Of a stretch of 64,000 bases of DNA, positions 49,986 to 61,023 are shown one piece after another. The DNA is taken from NCBI RefSeq assembly GCF_006539685.1, contig NZ_BJNM01000009.1, positions 1 to 64,000 of the forward strand, written 5' to 3'. Below the pieces are notes generated by a model, which was not told the origin of the DNA, made no database searches, and was given only the letters and a program-made list of their open reading frames with translations. How positions within the stretch are numbered: position 1 is the first letter of the stretch; the number at the start of each line of letters is the position of its first letter. This DNA comes from Gluconobacter oxydans. Lineage in GTDB: Bacteria; Pseudomonadota; Alphaproteobacteria; Acetobacterales; Acetobacteraceae. The position numbers were made by a program, and so were the translations under genes.

Positions 49986-51923
49986 TTAATGGCTGCGATT
50001 ATCGGCCGATGTCTTCTGGACCCATTCCGGATGAAAATGCCCGTAGATGGCGGTTGCCGTACTCGAGCTGATCCCCGGCGCATTCTCAAGTTCCTCAAGA
50101 CTCGCCTGCCTGACGGATTTCGCCGAGCCGAAATGGTTGAGCAGGGCTTTTTTCCGCGCCGCTCCGATTCCCGGAACGTGATCCAGCTCCGAACTGCGCA
50201 ATCCTTTGGAGCGCCCTGCCCGATGGGTCGTGATGGCGAATCTGTGCGCCTCGTCCCGCAGCCGCTGCAGATAATATAGGACCGGATCCCGCGGCGGGAG
50301 CTGAAATGGCGATTTCGTTTCCGTGAAGAACCACTCCCGCCCTGCATCACGATCCGGTCCCTTGGCGATGGCGACGATCGGGATTCCTGTCACGCCCAGA
50401 TCAGCCAGAACGGCCCGTACCGCGTTGAACTGCCCGAGCCCGCCATCGATCAGCAGCAGATCCGGCCAGTCTTCCGGTCGCTCCCCGTTTTCAGAGCGGT
50501 GCCCGAACCGCCGTTCCATGACTTCCCGCATCATGCCGAAATCATCGCCTGGCGTGACAGGTCCCTTTATGGCGTATTTGCGATAGGCGCGCTTGTTGAA
50601 CCCTTCCGGACCGCCCACGACCATCACGCCATAAGGCGCCTGCCCCATGATGTGCGAATTGTCATAGGTCTCGATCCGCTGGGGAATTTCCGGCAGGCCA
50701 AAGACTTCCGCCACACCTTCGAGCAGTCTGCGCTGCCCGGTATTCTCCGCCAGCTTCCGCTCCAGCGCCTCACGCGCATTCAGCGCGGCATGCTCGACAA
50801 CGTCTTTCTTCTCGCCCCGCTGGGGTCTCAGGATCTCGACCTTCTGTCCCCGGCGGATACTGAGTGCTTCCTCGACGAGCTTCGGTTCCGGCAGTTCGCA
50901 GTTCACGAGAATGGAAGGCGGTGGCGGCTTGTTGTCATAAAACTGGATCATGAACGCCGACAGCACGTCTGCCGCGGTCTCTTCTTCCGCGTGGGCCGGG
51001 TAGAACGCCCGGTTGCCGTTATTGCGGCTGCCACGGATGAAGAAGACCTGGATGCAGCTCTGACCGGCTTCCTGCCAGATGGTCATGATGTCCGCATCGT
51101 TGATCGAGGTCGGGTTGATCGTGCTCGAGCCCTGAATGCTGGCAAAACCCCGGATCCTGTCCCGGATCGACGCGGCCCGCTCGTAGTTCAGTTCCTGCGA
51201 GGCCTGCTCCATTTCGGCCACCAAACGCTGCTGCAGTTCCGTGCTGTGTCCGGAGAGGAACTGCCGCGCCTCGCTGACCAGCTCGGCGTAATCCTCTTTG
51301 GAAATCCGGTCCACACAGGGCGCCGAGCAGCGCTTGATCTGGTACAGCAGGCAGGGGCGCGTCCTGCTGTTGAGGACCGCATCCGAGCAGGAGCGCAGCA
51401 GAAAGCTGCGTTGCACCAGATTCAGCGTTTGATTGACTGCCCAGGCATTCGCGAACGGGCCCCAGTAGGTCGCACCCTTGACTGGTTTGCCACGCTGCTT
51501 GGTGATCTGGGGAAATTCATGGCTCTCGGTCAGCATCAGCCACGGATAGCTCTTGTCGTCGCGCAGCAGGATGTTGAAGCGGGGCTTCATCCGCTTGATG
51601 TAGTTGGCTTCCAGAAGCAGGGCGTCCGCTTCCGTCCGTGTGATGACGATTTCCATCGACACCGTCATCGACACCATACGCCGCAGCCGCTCCGGCAACT
51701 GGTTGATGCGGATATAGGACGATACGCGCTTCTTCAGGCTCAGCGCCTTGCCCACATACAGAACCTCTCCCTTCTCGCTCAGCATGCGATACACGCCAGG
51801 GCTGTAGGGAATGGTCTTCAGGGCCTCACGGATGGCCTCCACGCCCTGCTTTTTTTCCGCAGGAACAAGGGGTTCACCCTGATCGGCAGGATGGTGGGAA
51901 CTGTGCGGAGGAAGGTCGGTCAT
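49986..51923 (-). CDS. uvrC: UvrABC nuclease subunit C
   Basis: Dual-incision nuclease of nucleotide excision repair. GIY-YIG nuclease domain at the N-terminus ([30 protein letters not shown]), a UvrB-binding UVR motif near residue 240, the RNase H-like second nuclease domain ([13 protein letters not shown] and LLIDGGLGQ), and a C-terminal helix-hairpin-helix pair ([21 protein letters not shown]). 645 aa. I looked for a LexA box before it and did not find GTTC-N7-GTTC. Confidence 0.97.
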   Translation of the reverse strand: MTDLPPHSSHHPADQGEPLVPAEKKQGVEAIREALKTIPYSPGVYRMLSEKGEVLYVGKALSLKKRVSSYIRINQLPERLRRMVSMTVSMEIVITRTEADALLLEANYIKRMKPRFNILLRDDKSYPWLMLTESHEFPQITKQRGKPVKGATYWGPFANAWAVNQTLNLVQRSFLLRSCSDAVLNSRTRPCLLYQIKRCSAPCVDRISKEDYAELVSEARQFLSGHSTELQQRLVAEMEQASQELNYERAASIRDRIRGFASIQGSSTINPTSINDADIMTIWQEAGQSCIQVFFIRGSRNNGNRAFYPAHAEEETAADVLSAFMIQFYDNKPPPPSILVNCELPEPKLVEEALSIRRGQKVEILRPQRGEKKDVVEHAALNAREALERKLAENTGQRRLLEGVAEVFGLPEIPQRIETYDNSHIMGQAPYGVMVVGGPEGFNKRAYRKYAIKGPVTPGDDFGMMREVMERRFGHRSENGERPEDWPDLLLIDGGLGQFNAVRAVLADLGVTGIPIVAIAKGPDRDAGREWFFTETKSPFQLPPRDPVLYYLQRLRDEAHRFAITTHRAGRSKGLRSSELDHVPGIGAARKKALLNHFGSAKSVRQASLEELENAPGISSSTATAIYGHFHPEWVQKTSADNRSH

Positions 51924-52237
51924 TCAGCTTCTTCAGTCATCCACTGAACCTGTGGAAAAGTCTGTGGGTTGCTCCGTGGCAGAATCATGAAAGCCCCGGT
52001 TTGCCGGACCTGCCATCAGATTGCCCAATTTTTAATCATGTTTTGCAAGTCATTGAAAACACTTGCATCTTGCTTTCCGATCTTTCCCATCAGCTTCGAT
52101 CTGTGGGACGGAAAGGAGCGGGAAGCTCCCGAAGAACATCTCTTCCGACCATGATGGACGAACCGGCTCCCTTTTCGCCGCTCATGATCATGTTCTGTTC
52201 TATCGGGCGTTCCCGAAAGCGTGTGAAGACCCCTCTC
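51924..52237. other. Intergenic region between uvrC and the dipeptidase gene
   Basis: About 314 bases without a supported gene. It must contain the uvrC promoter. An inverted repeat TGCAAGT/ACTTGCA (52044-52067) with a 10-base loop lies in its AT-rich middle, possibly a weak end signal for the dipeptidase transcript; it has no following T-run. Short frames here lack ribosome-binding sites. Confidence 0.4.
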
Positions 52238-53245
52238 TCAGACCTTCTCTGCAGCCCGCTCGGCCGTCTCCAGAAGACGCAGCATGTTACCACCCCAGAT
52301 GGCAGAAATATCCTCGTCGCTGAATCCTGCTGCCTGAAGCGCGCGCGTTACGTTCGCGGTCTCGGTTGCGTCCTTCCAGCCCGGAATACCGCCCCCGCCA
52401 TCGAAATCGGACGAGATGCCCACATGCTCCACCCCGATTCGATCCGCGATGTACGAGACATGCCGCACCAGATCCTCGACCGTACCGCCCCCGCCTTTTT
52501 TCAGGAACGATCCCATGGCCGTCACCTGGATCAGCCCGCCTGTTTCTTTCAGGCGATCAAGCTGCTCGTCATCCAGATTGCGCGGATGATCGCACAGGGC
52601 GCGGGCACAGGAATGGCTGGCGAAAACCGGCGTGCTCGAGACTTCGGTGGCCTGCATCATGGTCGACTTCGCCGCATGCGATACATCGACCAGAACACCC
52701 GAGCGGTTCATCTGCGCGATCGTCTCACGTCCCAGATCCGACAGTCCGCCATGCAGCGTCTCGTTATCGGCAAGATCCTTGCGCGGAATGGCCGCATCCG
52801 CGAGCGCATTGTGCCCGTTATGGGTCAGGGTCATGTAGCGCACGCCATACCGGCGGGCGAGTTCCGCAATACGCTCCGGACGGCCTCCCAGACCATGCCC
52901 GTTCTCGATCGCCGGAATGACGGCGAGGTCGCCTGCCTTGTAGGCGGCTCTCACATCCGCAGCTGTGCGGCAGACACGTGCGCCATGATCGCCCTGCCGT
53001 CCTTCAAGCCCGGCAATCACGTCCAGCATGCCCTGGACCCGCTCCCAGCCTTCGGCATGTCCTGCTTCGTCACGGGGGCTCTGTGGAATATACGCGGCCA
53101 GGCACACGGCCCGCAGACCGCCCTTGCGAGTCTTGGGGACATTCACCTGCCGGGGCGTTTCTTCCGCCCAGGCATCTTGCCGGTCCGGCCAGGGAATATC
53201 GATATGGGAATCAAGCGTCAGGAGCGTGTCGTGCAGATCAGTCAT
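52238..53245 (-). CDS. Membrane-type dipeptidase (peptidase family M19)
   Basis: Zinc dipeptidase related to renal dipeptidase, 335 aa. Zinc-site residues are in DSHIDIPW (His, Asp), the bridging Glu in VIPAIENGHG, and His residues in LVDVSHAA and VFASHSCARAL; YMTLTHNGHN and HVGISSDFDGG are family hallmarks. No signal peptide is visible, so it is probably cytoplasmic, unlike the animal enzyme. Role may be breakdown of L-D or L-L dipeptides, including those from cell-wall turnover. Confidence 0.92.
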   Translation of the reverse strand: MTDLHDTLLTLDSHIDIPWPDRQDAWAEETPRQVNVPKTRKGGLRAVCLAAYIPQSPRDEAGHAEGWERVQGMLDVIAGLEGRQGDHGARVCRTAADVRAAYKAGDLAVIPAIENGHGLGGRPERIAELARRYGVRYMTLTHNGHNALADAAIPRKDLADNETLHGGLSDLGRETIAQMNRSGVLVDVSHAAKSTMMQATEVSSTPVFASHSCARALCDHPRNLDDEQLDRLKETGGLIQVTAMGSFLKKGGGGTVEDLVRHVSYIADRIGVEHVGISSDFDGGGGIPGWKDATETANVTRALQAAGFSDEDISAIWGGNMLRLLETAERAAEKV

Positions 53246-53326
53246 GGTCCGTTCTAGATCGGACGGGAACGTCTTGTGTGCAAGAGGGCGCTTGTCAAAA
53301 CGACCGATCCGGTCGATCCAGTTTGC

Positions 53327-54124
53327 ATGCGTCTCATCACCTGGAACATCAATTCCCTTCGACTCAGGCTGCCTCTGCTGAAGCAGATCGTCGAACAGGA
53401 AAACCCGGACATCGTCTGTCTACAGGAAACGAAAGTCCCGGATCCCCTCTTCCCTGCTCAGGCCCTGGCCGAAATGGGACTGCCCCATCAGATCTATAAA
53501 GGCATGAAGGGCTATAACGGTGTGGCGATCCTGTCGCGACACGAACTGCAGAGCGTAGACGGCACACCGGACTGGTGTACCCGCTCCGACTGCCGGCATG
53601 TCGCCGCCAGTATTGCCACACCGGCCGGCCCGATCCTGCTGCACGATTTCTATGTGCCGGCTGGCGGGGACATCCCGGATCCCGAAGAAAACGAGAAATT
53701 CGCCCACAAGCTGGCCTTTGTGGACGAGGCAACCAGCTGGTTTACCAGCACACCGCCCGCCCGCAGCATTCTGGTTGGCGATCTCAACATCGCGCCGCTG
53801 GAACACGATGTCTGGAGCCACAAACAGCTCCTGAAGATCGTCAGCCATACGCCCCCCGAGATCGAACGTCTCAAGGCGTGGATGGCAACGGGATTTCAGG
53901 ATGCCATGCGGACGATCACGCCGGAGCCGGAAAAGCTCTATACATGGTGGTCATACCGCAACAGGGACTGGAAGAAGTCCAACCGTGGACGGCGGCTGGA
54001 TCATGTCTGGATGACGCCCGATCTGATGCCGGGCCTGCGGAATGTCCGGGTCCTGCAGGAGGTGCGGGACTGGGGCAGCCCCTCCGATCACGTCCCGGTC
54101 GTGCTGGATTTCGATCCGGCCTGA
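53327..54124 (+). CDS. xth: Exodeoxyribonuclease III
   Basis: AP endonuclease and 3'-5' exonuclease of base excision repair, 265 aa. Motifs in order: RLITWNINSLRLRL, CLQETKV (metal Glu), GDLNIAP (Asp/Asn), RRLDHVWM and SDHVPVVLD (catalytic His). The ATG at 53327 gives the standard N-terminus; the frame is open 17 codons upstream without need. It is divergent to the dipeptidase gene and convergent with the response regulator. Confidence 0.96.
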   Translation: MRLITWNINSLRLRLPLLKQIVEQENPDIVCLQETKVPDPLFPAQALAEMGLPHQIYKGMKGYNGVAILSRHELQSVDGTPDWCTRSDCRHVAASIATPAGPILLHDFYVPAGGDIPDPEENEKFAHKLAFVDEATSWFTSTPPARSILVGDLNIAPLEHDVWSHKQLLKIVSHTPPEIERLKAWMATGFQDAMRTITPEPEKLYTWWSYRNRDWKKSNRGRRLDHVWMTPDLMPGLRNVRVLQEVRDWGSPSDHVPVVLDFDPA

Positions 54125-54147
54125 CCCGTCACCCGCCCTGTCAGCCT

Positions 54148-54882
54148 TCAGGCTGACAGGCTGTCGGAGCCGATGACACCACGGCCTTCCGGATCGAGAC
54201 GATATCCGCCCCCTTCCGTAATCAGCAGTGACGCACGAGCCGGATCGGGCTCGATCTTCTGGCGCAGACGGTAGATATGCGTCTCAAGCGTGTGGGTGGT
54301 GACGGCGGCGTTGTATCCCCACACCTCGTTCAGGAGAACCTGACGGGCCACCGGGCGCTGATCTGCGCGGTAAAGATATTTCAGGATCGCCGCTTCCTTT
54401 TCCGTCAGACGGATCCGGCGGTTGCGGGCGGTTTCAACCAGCAGCTTGGCGGACGGACGGAAGGCATACGGACCGATCTCGAAAACGGCGTCCTCGCTGT
54501 TCTCGAAAATCCGCAGCTGGGCGCGCAGACGGGCGAGAAGTTCACCGATCCGGAAAGGCTTGGCAACGTAATCGTTGGCACCGGCATCCAGACCGCGCAC
54601 AACATCGTGCTCGTCATCGGAGCCGGTCAGGATGATGATCGGCATGCGGACGCCTTCGCGTCGTAGTTCGGCGCAGAAATCGCGCCCGTCACCATCGGGG
54701 AGAGTGATATCCAGCAGCATGGCGTCATAACGGGCGCCAGGCTTGGCGAGAAGTTCGCGCGCCGCGGCAACGGACGTCGCCTCAACGGCTTCCAGTTCGC
54801 CACCGTGCTGAAGCTGCTCCGCCAGAAGACGACGCAGCGTATCATCATCGTCAACAACCAGAATGGGGCGTGGACCTGCCAT
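54148..54882 (-). CDS. OmpR/PhoB-family response regulator, CenR-like
   Basis: A 244-residue two-component regulator. Receiver domain (about 1-120) with acidic pocket DDDD at 11-14, phospho-acceptor D58 (LLDITLPDGDG) and K108 (VAKPF); winged-helix DNA-binding domain (about 140-235) with RLTEKEAAILKYLYRADQRPVARQ and THTLETHIYRLRQKIE. The FEIGPYAFRPSAKLL linker is typical of orphan alphaproteobacterial regulators of the CenR type, which control cell-envelope genes; this identification is from memory of the family. No histidine kinase gene is adjacent. It faces away from the L,D-transpeptidase-like gene. Confidence 0.9.
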   Translation of the reverse strand: MAGPRPILVVDDDDTLRRLLAEQLQHGGELEAVEATSVAAARELLAKPGARYDAMLLDITLPDGDGRDFCAELRREGVRMPIIILTGSDDEHDVVRGLDAGANDYVAKPFRIGELLARLRAQLRIFENSEDAVFEIGPYAFRPSAKLLVETARNRRIRLTEKEAAILKYLYRADQRPVARQVLLNEVWGYNAAVTTHTLETHIYRLRQKIEPDPARASLLITEGGGYRLDPEGRGVIGSDSLSA

Positions 54883-55044
54883 AATAACCTGTCTCGTTCT
54901 ATCGCGACGGAAGAAAAGTCACATCCGCAGAGATCGGCGTTCGTAACTCGCGCATCCGGACTTACCATTCCCGCTACGGGGAAAGAAAGCAGCATGCTCT
55001 CGGGGCAGACTATGGCAAGTACAGCCGCAAAAGGAAACAGCATT
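54883..55044. promoter_or_regulatory. Divergent regulator / L,D-transpeptidase control region
   Basis: These 162 bases separate the two divergent starts. A frame runs open through it into the transpeptidase gene, with ATGs at 54994 and 55012, but the best ribosome-binding site (AAAAGGAAACAGCATT) precedes the ATG at 55045. No operator can be assigned. Confidence 0.35.
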
Positions 55045-55557
55045 ATGGCTAAAGCTATTTTGAAAACCGCTGGAGACCGCGCTTTTCTTCACTTCCAGGG
55101 CAAAATCGTTCCGGCTTTGACGGGTCGGCGCGGTCTGTCTCTTGACAAGGTCGAGGGCGATCTGTGCACCCCTGTGGGGGAACTGCCGATCCGGCGTGTT
55201 CTCTACCGCGCAGACCGGACATCGCGCCCGGTCTGCGGTGCGGAACTGCCGGTTGAACCGATCGCCCCCAATGACGGCTGGTGCGATGATCCGGCCCATC
55301 CCGACTACAACCGCGCCGTCTCCCTGCCCCACCCCGCTTCCTGCGAAACTCTCTGGCGCGAGGACCATGTTTACGATCTCTGTATTGTGATGGGCTGGAA
55401 CGACGCGCCAGCCGAGTCGGGACGGGGCTCGGCCATTTTCCTGCACCTTCCGCCCGCCAGCGGTTACACGGAAGGCTGCATCGCCGTAGAGGAAAAAGAC
55501 CTCCGCGCGCTCCTGCGGGACGGCCTCTCCCACATCACCGTGGAAAAACCCTCCTGA
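55045..55557 (+). CDS. L,D-transpeptidase-like protein (YkuD-related)
   Basis: A 170-residue protein with an L,D-transpeptidase-type active site: H134 in IFLHLPPASG and C145 in YTEGCIAVEEKDL, the HX10C pattern of the YkuD superfamily; TPVGELPIRRVLYR near residue 42 is the usual upstream strand. These enzymes make 3-3 or other L,D cross-links in peptidoglycan with tetrapeptide donors. Acetobacteraceae carry unusual L,D 1-3 cross-links, and I recall that a distant YkuD relative from Gluconobacter was reported to make them; this gene fits that description in size and motif. No signal peptide is visible, with either this or longer starts, which is odd for a wall enzyme. Beside a CenR-like envelope regulator. 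Confidence 0.85.
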   Translation: MAKAILKTAGDRAFLHFQGKIVPALTGRRGLSLDKVEGDLCTPVGELPIRRVLYRADRTSRPVCGAELPVEPIAPNDGWCDDPAHPDYNRAVSLPHPASCETLWREDHVYDLCIVMGWNDAPAESGRGSAIFLHLPPASGYTEGCIAVEEKDLRALLRDGLSHITVEKPS

Positions 55558-55564
55558 ACTGCTC

Positions 55565-57367
55565 TTAGTCTGCTCCTGGTGGGACCATCGAGACCATGTA
55601 ATCCCCCGGCTGGGGCACGGCTTTGTCATTGTCTTCGGCTGACCGGATCAGGATGTTTCCGTCACGCCGCACCACAAGAATGTCGAGCCTGTTCTCATCC
55701 GTCCCGAAAGTCGGCGCGCTTTCTTCCGTGGCTTCCACTGCCACGAACCGCCACCCCTGTTCGAATAGCGTATCGAACAGGGTGTAATTCCAGGCGGGCT
55801 CACCCAGAACCTTGCCCCGCGCATCGCGTGACAGGCCGTGATAGAAATCCAGTCGCGCCACGCCGGGGCTGATCTGATAGACGCGCTGCCGCCCCATGGT
55901 CGGCGCCAGATGTCCACACACCATCCCGTTATAGATACCGTCACCCGTCGTCGCGATCAGATAGTCTGCGGGGCGTTCCTCAAAGGATTCCTGCCCGTGC
56001 TGGGACAGGAGTTCCGCCCGCAGGACGGGAATATCCTGACGTGTCGCCGGCATGAGCGCACTGGAACGGTTGTCTACCAGAAGCACGGGCACGCCGGCTC
56101 TGCGCAGACAGGACGCAAAATTGATGGACCACGGGCTTGCCCCCAGAATCGCAATAGCCGGATCGTTGGACAGCGTGAGCTTCAGCAGCCGCGCGATCGG
56201 CCCGAGTGAAAATCCATGCAGGATCATCGTGACCGCAATCACGGCGAACACCGCCGGCATGATGAGATCGGCGGACTGATATCCTGCTTCCTTGAGGCTG
56301 ATTCCCGCCTCACCGGCCACAGCCGCCGCCACAATACCGCGTGGTGCGATCCAGCCGACAAACAGCTTTTCCTTCCAGGGCATGCTCGTCCCCAGCGTGG
56401 ACAGGAAAATGCCCAGTGGCCTCACGACGAACAGGACCACGACCGTCAGCGCAAAAATCGGAATGGAAAGCCGGGCCAGAACATCGCGGTGCAGATCGGC
56501 CGTCAGCATGATGAACAGCACGGACACGACCAGCACCACGAGCGATTCCTTCATGCGCCGCAGTTCCGTGACACCAGGAATCTGGAGATTCGCCAGAGCC
56601 ATGCCGAAGATCGTGACCGCCATCAGCCCCGCGCCGCCCATCTCCAGATTGCACAGCGAAAAGATCACCAGCGCCATCGAGATCAGCATCGGGGTCTTGA
56701 GAATTTCCGGCATCAGATCGCGCGTGAAGAGATAGCGGATCAGATAGGCCGGCAGGATTCCTGCTGACAGCGAAACGGCAATTGCCCCCAGCAGATCCGG
56801 CAGCGTATGCGTGAAGAACACATCTGCATGAACGTCCACATGCAGCATCAGGAGCTGAAGGACGACGGCCGCCAGAATCGCGCCCAGAGGATCGTTGACG
56901 ATGGCTTCCCAGCGCAGGAACGCCGCCACGCGCGGCTGCAGCTTGGCACTACGCAGTAGCGGTAGAACCACGGTCGGTCCCGTCACGACGACGATCGCCC
57001 CGAACAGCATGGAGGTGCCCCACTCCAGATGCGCCACATAATGCGCCGCCAAGGAGCCCAGAACCCAGTTGATCGGCAGTGCAAGCATCGTCAGGCGTGC
57101 AACGCCTTCCCCTGCCTCGCGCAACTGGCGGAAATCCAGCGCCATGCCGCCTTCGAACACCACTAGCGCCACCAGCAGCGACACGAGAGGCCGGAACATC
57201 CACCCCATCGTCTCCGATGGATGAAGAATACCCAGCCCGGGCCCGAAGATCAGACCAAGCGAAAACAGAAGGACAATAGCCGGAAGCCGGAATCGCCAGG
57301 CGATCCACTGGGCCAGCATCCCCGCTCCGAAAGTCGAGGCAATGCCGATAAGAATGTCATATTGCAT
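55565..57367 (-). CDS. CPA-type cation:proton antiporter with C-terminal TrkA-like domain
   Basis: A 600-residue inner-membrane protein: about 12 helices in the first 400 residues, then a cytoplasmic Rossmann-like RCK/TrkA-N region (from LSNDPAIAILGASPWSINFASCLRRAG) and a short C-terminal TrkA-C-like part. The NDPLGAILAAVV segment holds the conserved Asn-Asp pair of the CPA1 group, and FEGGMALDFRQLREAG is the family core. Ion selectivity (Na+ or K+) is not evident; it may respond to nucleotides through the RCK domain. Single gene, stop eight bases past the L,D-transpeptidase-like gene, convergent. Confidence 0.92.
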   Translation of the reverse strand: MQYDILIGIASTFGAGMLAQWIAWRFRLPAIVLLFSLGLIFGPGLGILHPSETMGWMFRPLVSLLVALVVFEGGMALDFRQLREAGEGVARLTMLALPINWVLGSLAAHYVAHLEWGTSMLFGAIVVVTGPTVVLPLLRSAKLQPRVAAFLRWEAIVNDPLGAILAAVVLQLLMLHVDVHADVFFTHTLPDLLGAIAVSLSAGILPAYLIRYLFTRDLMPEILKTPMLISMALVIFSLCNLEMGGAGLMAVTIFGMALANLQIPGVTELRRMKESLVVLVVSVLFIMLTADLHRDVLARLSIPIFALTVVVLFVVRPLGIFLSTLGTSMPWKEKLFVGWIAPRGIVAAAVAGEAGISLKEAGYQSADLIMPAVFAVIAVTMILHGFSLGPIARLLKLTLSNDPAIAILGASPWSINFASCLRRAGVPVLLVDNRSSALMPATRQDIPVLRAELLSQHGQESFEERPADYLIATTGDGIYNGMVCGHLAPTMGRQRVYQISPGVARLDFYHGLSRDARGKVLGEPAWNYTLFDTLFEQGWRFVAVEATEESAPTFGTDENRLDILVVRRDGNILIRSAEDNDKAVPQPGDYMVSMVPPGAD

Positions 57368-57459
57368 GGATGTTCGGGACGGGCTCCGGGTTATGGATAC
57401 GAAGCGGTATCATATCCCGGATCAGCCAATGCACCTAAAATATGGAATAATGTTCCGTT

Positions 57460-57984
57460 ATGACGCTCCCGCCATCCCAGCCCGACACGGACCTCCTGAT
57501 CCGTCCCGCCCAGTCGCTGGACCGTGAAGGAATCTGGCGTCTCCTGTCCCCTGTCCTGCGCAAGGCAGAAACCTACGCGTTGCCCCGTCACTGGGGACGG
57601 CGGCAGGCGCTGGCGTACTGGATGGATGTGGAGCATCGCGTCTATGTCGCGCAGACCCGTGACCATGCGATCGTCGGGACATTCTATCTTCAGGCCAATC
57701 AGAAAGGCGGTGGCGCGCATATCGCCAATGCCGGTTTCGTCGCCCGGTCCGCCTTTGGCGCGGGCCGCCTCATGGCCGAACATGCTATGGCGGAAGCCAC
57801 GAAACTCGGCTTCCGCGCCATGCAGTTCAATTTCGTTGTCAGCACCAACCTGCGGGCCATAGCCCTGTGGAAATCACTGGGCTTCCGGGTGATCGGCACG
57901 CTCCCCGGAGCGTTCGACCACCCGTCCAAAGGCTATGTGGACGCTCTGGTTATGTGGAAGGACCTTCTGCCACCGGTGTCGTAA
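57460..57984 (+). CDS. GNAT family N-acetyltransferase
   Basis: A 174-residue acetyl-CoA-dependent acyltransferase. The GNAT core is visible: IVGTFYLQANQKGGGAHIANAGFVA, the acetyl-CoA loop ARSAFGAGRLMAEHAM, and NLRAIALWKSLGF near the C-terminus. It resembles the L-amino acid or antibiotic acetyltransferase-like group, but no substrate can be named. The start at 57460 has no strong Shine-Dalgarno. Its 3' end overlaps the convergent RsmB gene by 35 bases, an unusually long overlap for this window. Confidence 0.88.
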   Translation: MTLPPSQPDTDLLIRPAQSLDREGIWRLLSPVLRKAETYALPRHWGRRQALAYWMDVEHRVYVAQTRDHAIVGTFYLQANQKGGGAHIANAGFVARSAFGAGRLMAEHAMAEATKLGFRAMQFNFVVSTNLRAIALWKSLGFRVIGTLPGAFDHPSKGYVDALVMWKDLLPPVS

Positions 57985-59323
57985 CAGCAGTTTCAGTCGT
58001 TTCGGTCGTCTCTTCAGGCTTCACATCTGCCACGACCCGCTCCAGCACGCAGGCAAAGAACCCGTCGGTTCCATCCCGCAGCGGCGTCAGGGAAAACTGC
58101 GCCTTGTTCCGCAGTTCGGCAGGCAGAAGTTCAGACATCTGCTCTTTCGGCAGGCGCACGAAATCCGTGCGACGCTTGAGGAAGGCATCGATCTGCTGCC
58201 CGTTCTCGCACGCCAGAAGCGAACAGGTCGCATAGATTATCCGTCCGCCCGGCTTCACCAAAGATGCTGCACGATCAAGGATCTGCGCCTGTTTGATGAC
58301 AAGCTCCTGAATGTCTTCCGGGGTCAGGCGCAGTCGTGCATCCGGGTTCCGGCGCCAGGTTCCTGTTCCCGAGCACGGCGCATCGACCAGTACCCGGTCG
58401 AAGCTGCCGGCCCGACGCTTGGCCCATTTGTCCCCCGACACCAGAAGATGCCGCTCGACGTTATGAACGCCTGCCCGACGCAGCCTCTTGACCGCTCCGT
58501 CCAGACGTTTCTCATGCACGTCACAGGCTACGATATGTCCGCGGTTCTCCATGGTCATCGCCAGTGCCAGCGTCTTGCCGCCCGCACCCGCGCAGTAATC
58601 CAGAACGCGGTGCTCGCCGCGCGCATCTGCGGCCGCAACCACAAGCTGACTGCCCTCGTCCTGGATTTCGACCAGCCCATCCTTGAAAGCCTGCGTCGCC
58701 GTGACCGGCTGGCGCCCGTCAAGCCGCAGTCCCCAGGGCGAAAGCTTCGTCGGTTCTGCCTGAAGCGATTCGCGGCGAAGCTCGCGGATGGCCGCCTCAC
58801 GGCTTCCCTTCAGCAGATTGACGCGCAGATCGAGCGTCGGCGTTCCGAGCATGGCTTCCATCTCGTCCGGAAGCCGGTTGCCGAACGTCTCGCGCAGCGC
58901 ACTGTCCAGCCAGTCCGGATATTCAAGCCGCACTGCGATAGGCTGTTTCTGGGTGGAAAGTTCTTTTCCTTCCAGTCCCTTAAGCGCCATATCTTCACGT
59001 GACGTCAGAGGCTTCTGCGCATAGCGCTCGCCACTGAACAGCTTGCGGACGTTTTCCATCGTTTCCCCACCAAGGAGGAGCGATGCCGAGCACAGCAGGC
59101 GTGGGGAAATGTCGCCGGAAATATCCTTGAGATGCCATTGCAGCCGTCTCCAGCCCCGCAGGACGTCCCAGACGATTGCGGAAATGGCTCGCCGGTCACC
59201 GCCACCGATATAACGGCGCTCGCGGAAAAAGGCGTTGGCTGTGGCGTCGGCTGGACGGCGGGGCGCGTTCTGGATCGCACAGAGCAGATCGATGGCGCCT
59301 GAAAGACGGGCTGCGGGGGTCAT
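57950..59323 (-). CDS. RsmB/NOP-family rRNA cytosine-C5 methyltransferase
   Basis: SAM-dependent RNA m5C methyltransferase of 457 aa. An N-terminal NusB-like helical domain (residues 1-150, MTPAARLSGAIDLLCAI) is followed by the catalytic domain: SAM loop LDYCAGAGGKTLALA, motif IV DAPCSGTGTWRRNPD and motif VI IYATCSLLACENG with the two catalytic cysteines. The closest known activity is m5C967 of 16S rRNA (RsmB). The ATG at 59323 is the usual family start; an upstream in-frame start at 59353 adds ten residues. Probably follows guaB on the same strand. Confidence 0.92.
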   Translation of the reverse strand: MTPAARLSGAIDLLCAIQNAPRRPADATANAFFRERRYIGGGDRRAISAIVWDVLRGWRRLQWHLKDISGDISPRLLCSASLLLGGETMENVRKLFSGERYAQKPLTSREDMALKGLEGKELSTQKQPIAVRLEYPDWLDSALRETFGNRLPDEMEAMLGTPTLDLRVNLLKGSREAAIRELRRESLQAEPTKLSPWGLRLDGRQPVTATQAFKDGLVEIQDEGSQLVVAAADARGEHRVLDYCAGAGGKTLALAMTMENRGHIVACDVHEKRLDGAVKRLRRAGVHNVERHLLVSGDKWAKRRAGSFDRVLVDAPCSGTGTWRRNPDARLRLTPEDIQELVIKQAQILDRAASLVKPGGRIIYATCSLLACENGQQIDAFLKRRTDFVRLPKEQMSELLPAELRNKAQFSLTPLRDGTDGFFACVLERVVADVKPEETTETTETAVTTPVAEGPST

Positions 59324-59344
59324 AGCGCCCCCGTAGCCCGTTTG

Positions 59345-59363
59345 GCCTCTCATTGCGAGAGGC
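59345..59363. terminator. Perfect 7-bp hairpin between guaB and the methyltransferase gene
   Basis: GCCTCTC and GAGAGGC pair perfectly around a five-base loop, 17 bases past the guaB stop. On the minus strand CAAACGG follows, with no T-run, so its strength as a terminator is doubtful; guaB and the downstream gene may be partly uncoupled by it. Confidence 0.4.
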
Positions 59364-59379
59364 TTTGACGCGGGGACGT

Positions 59380-61023
<1,644 letters not shown>

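Noticed and set aside
50499-51947. 482-codon plus-strand frame opposite uvrC
   Set aside because: Antisense shadow of uvrC; no conserved motif.
51969-52323. Short plus-strand ORFs upstream of the dipeptidase gene end
   Set aside because: They overlap the dipeptidase gene antisense or the uvrC promoter region and have no start signals.
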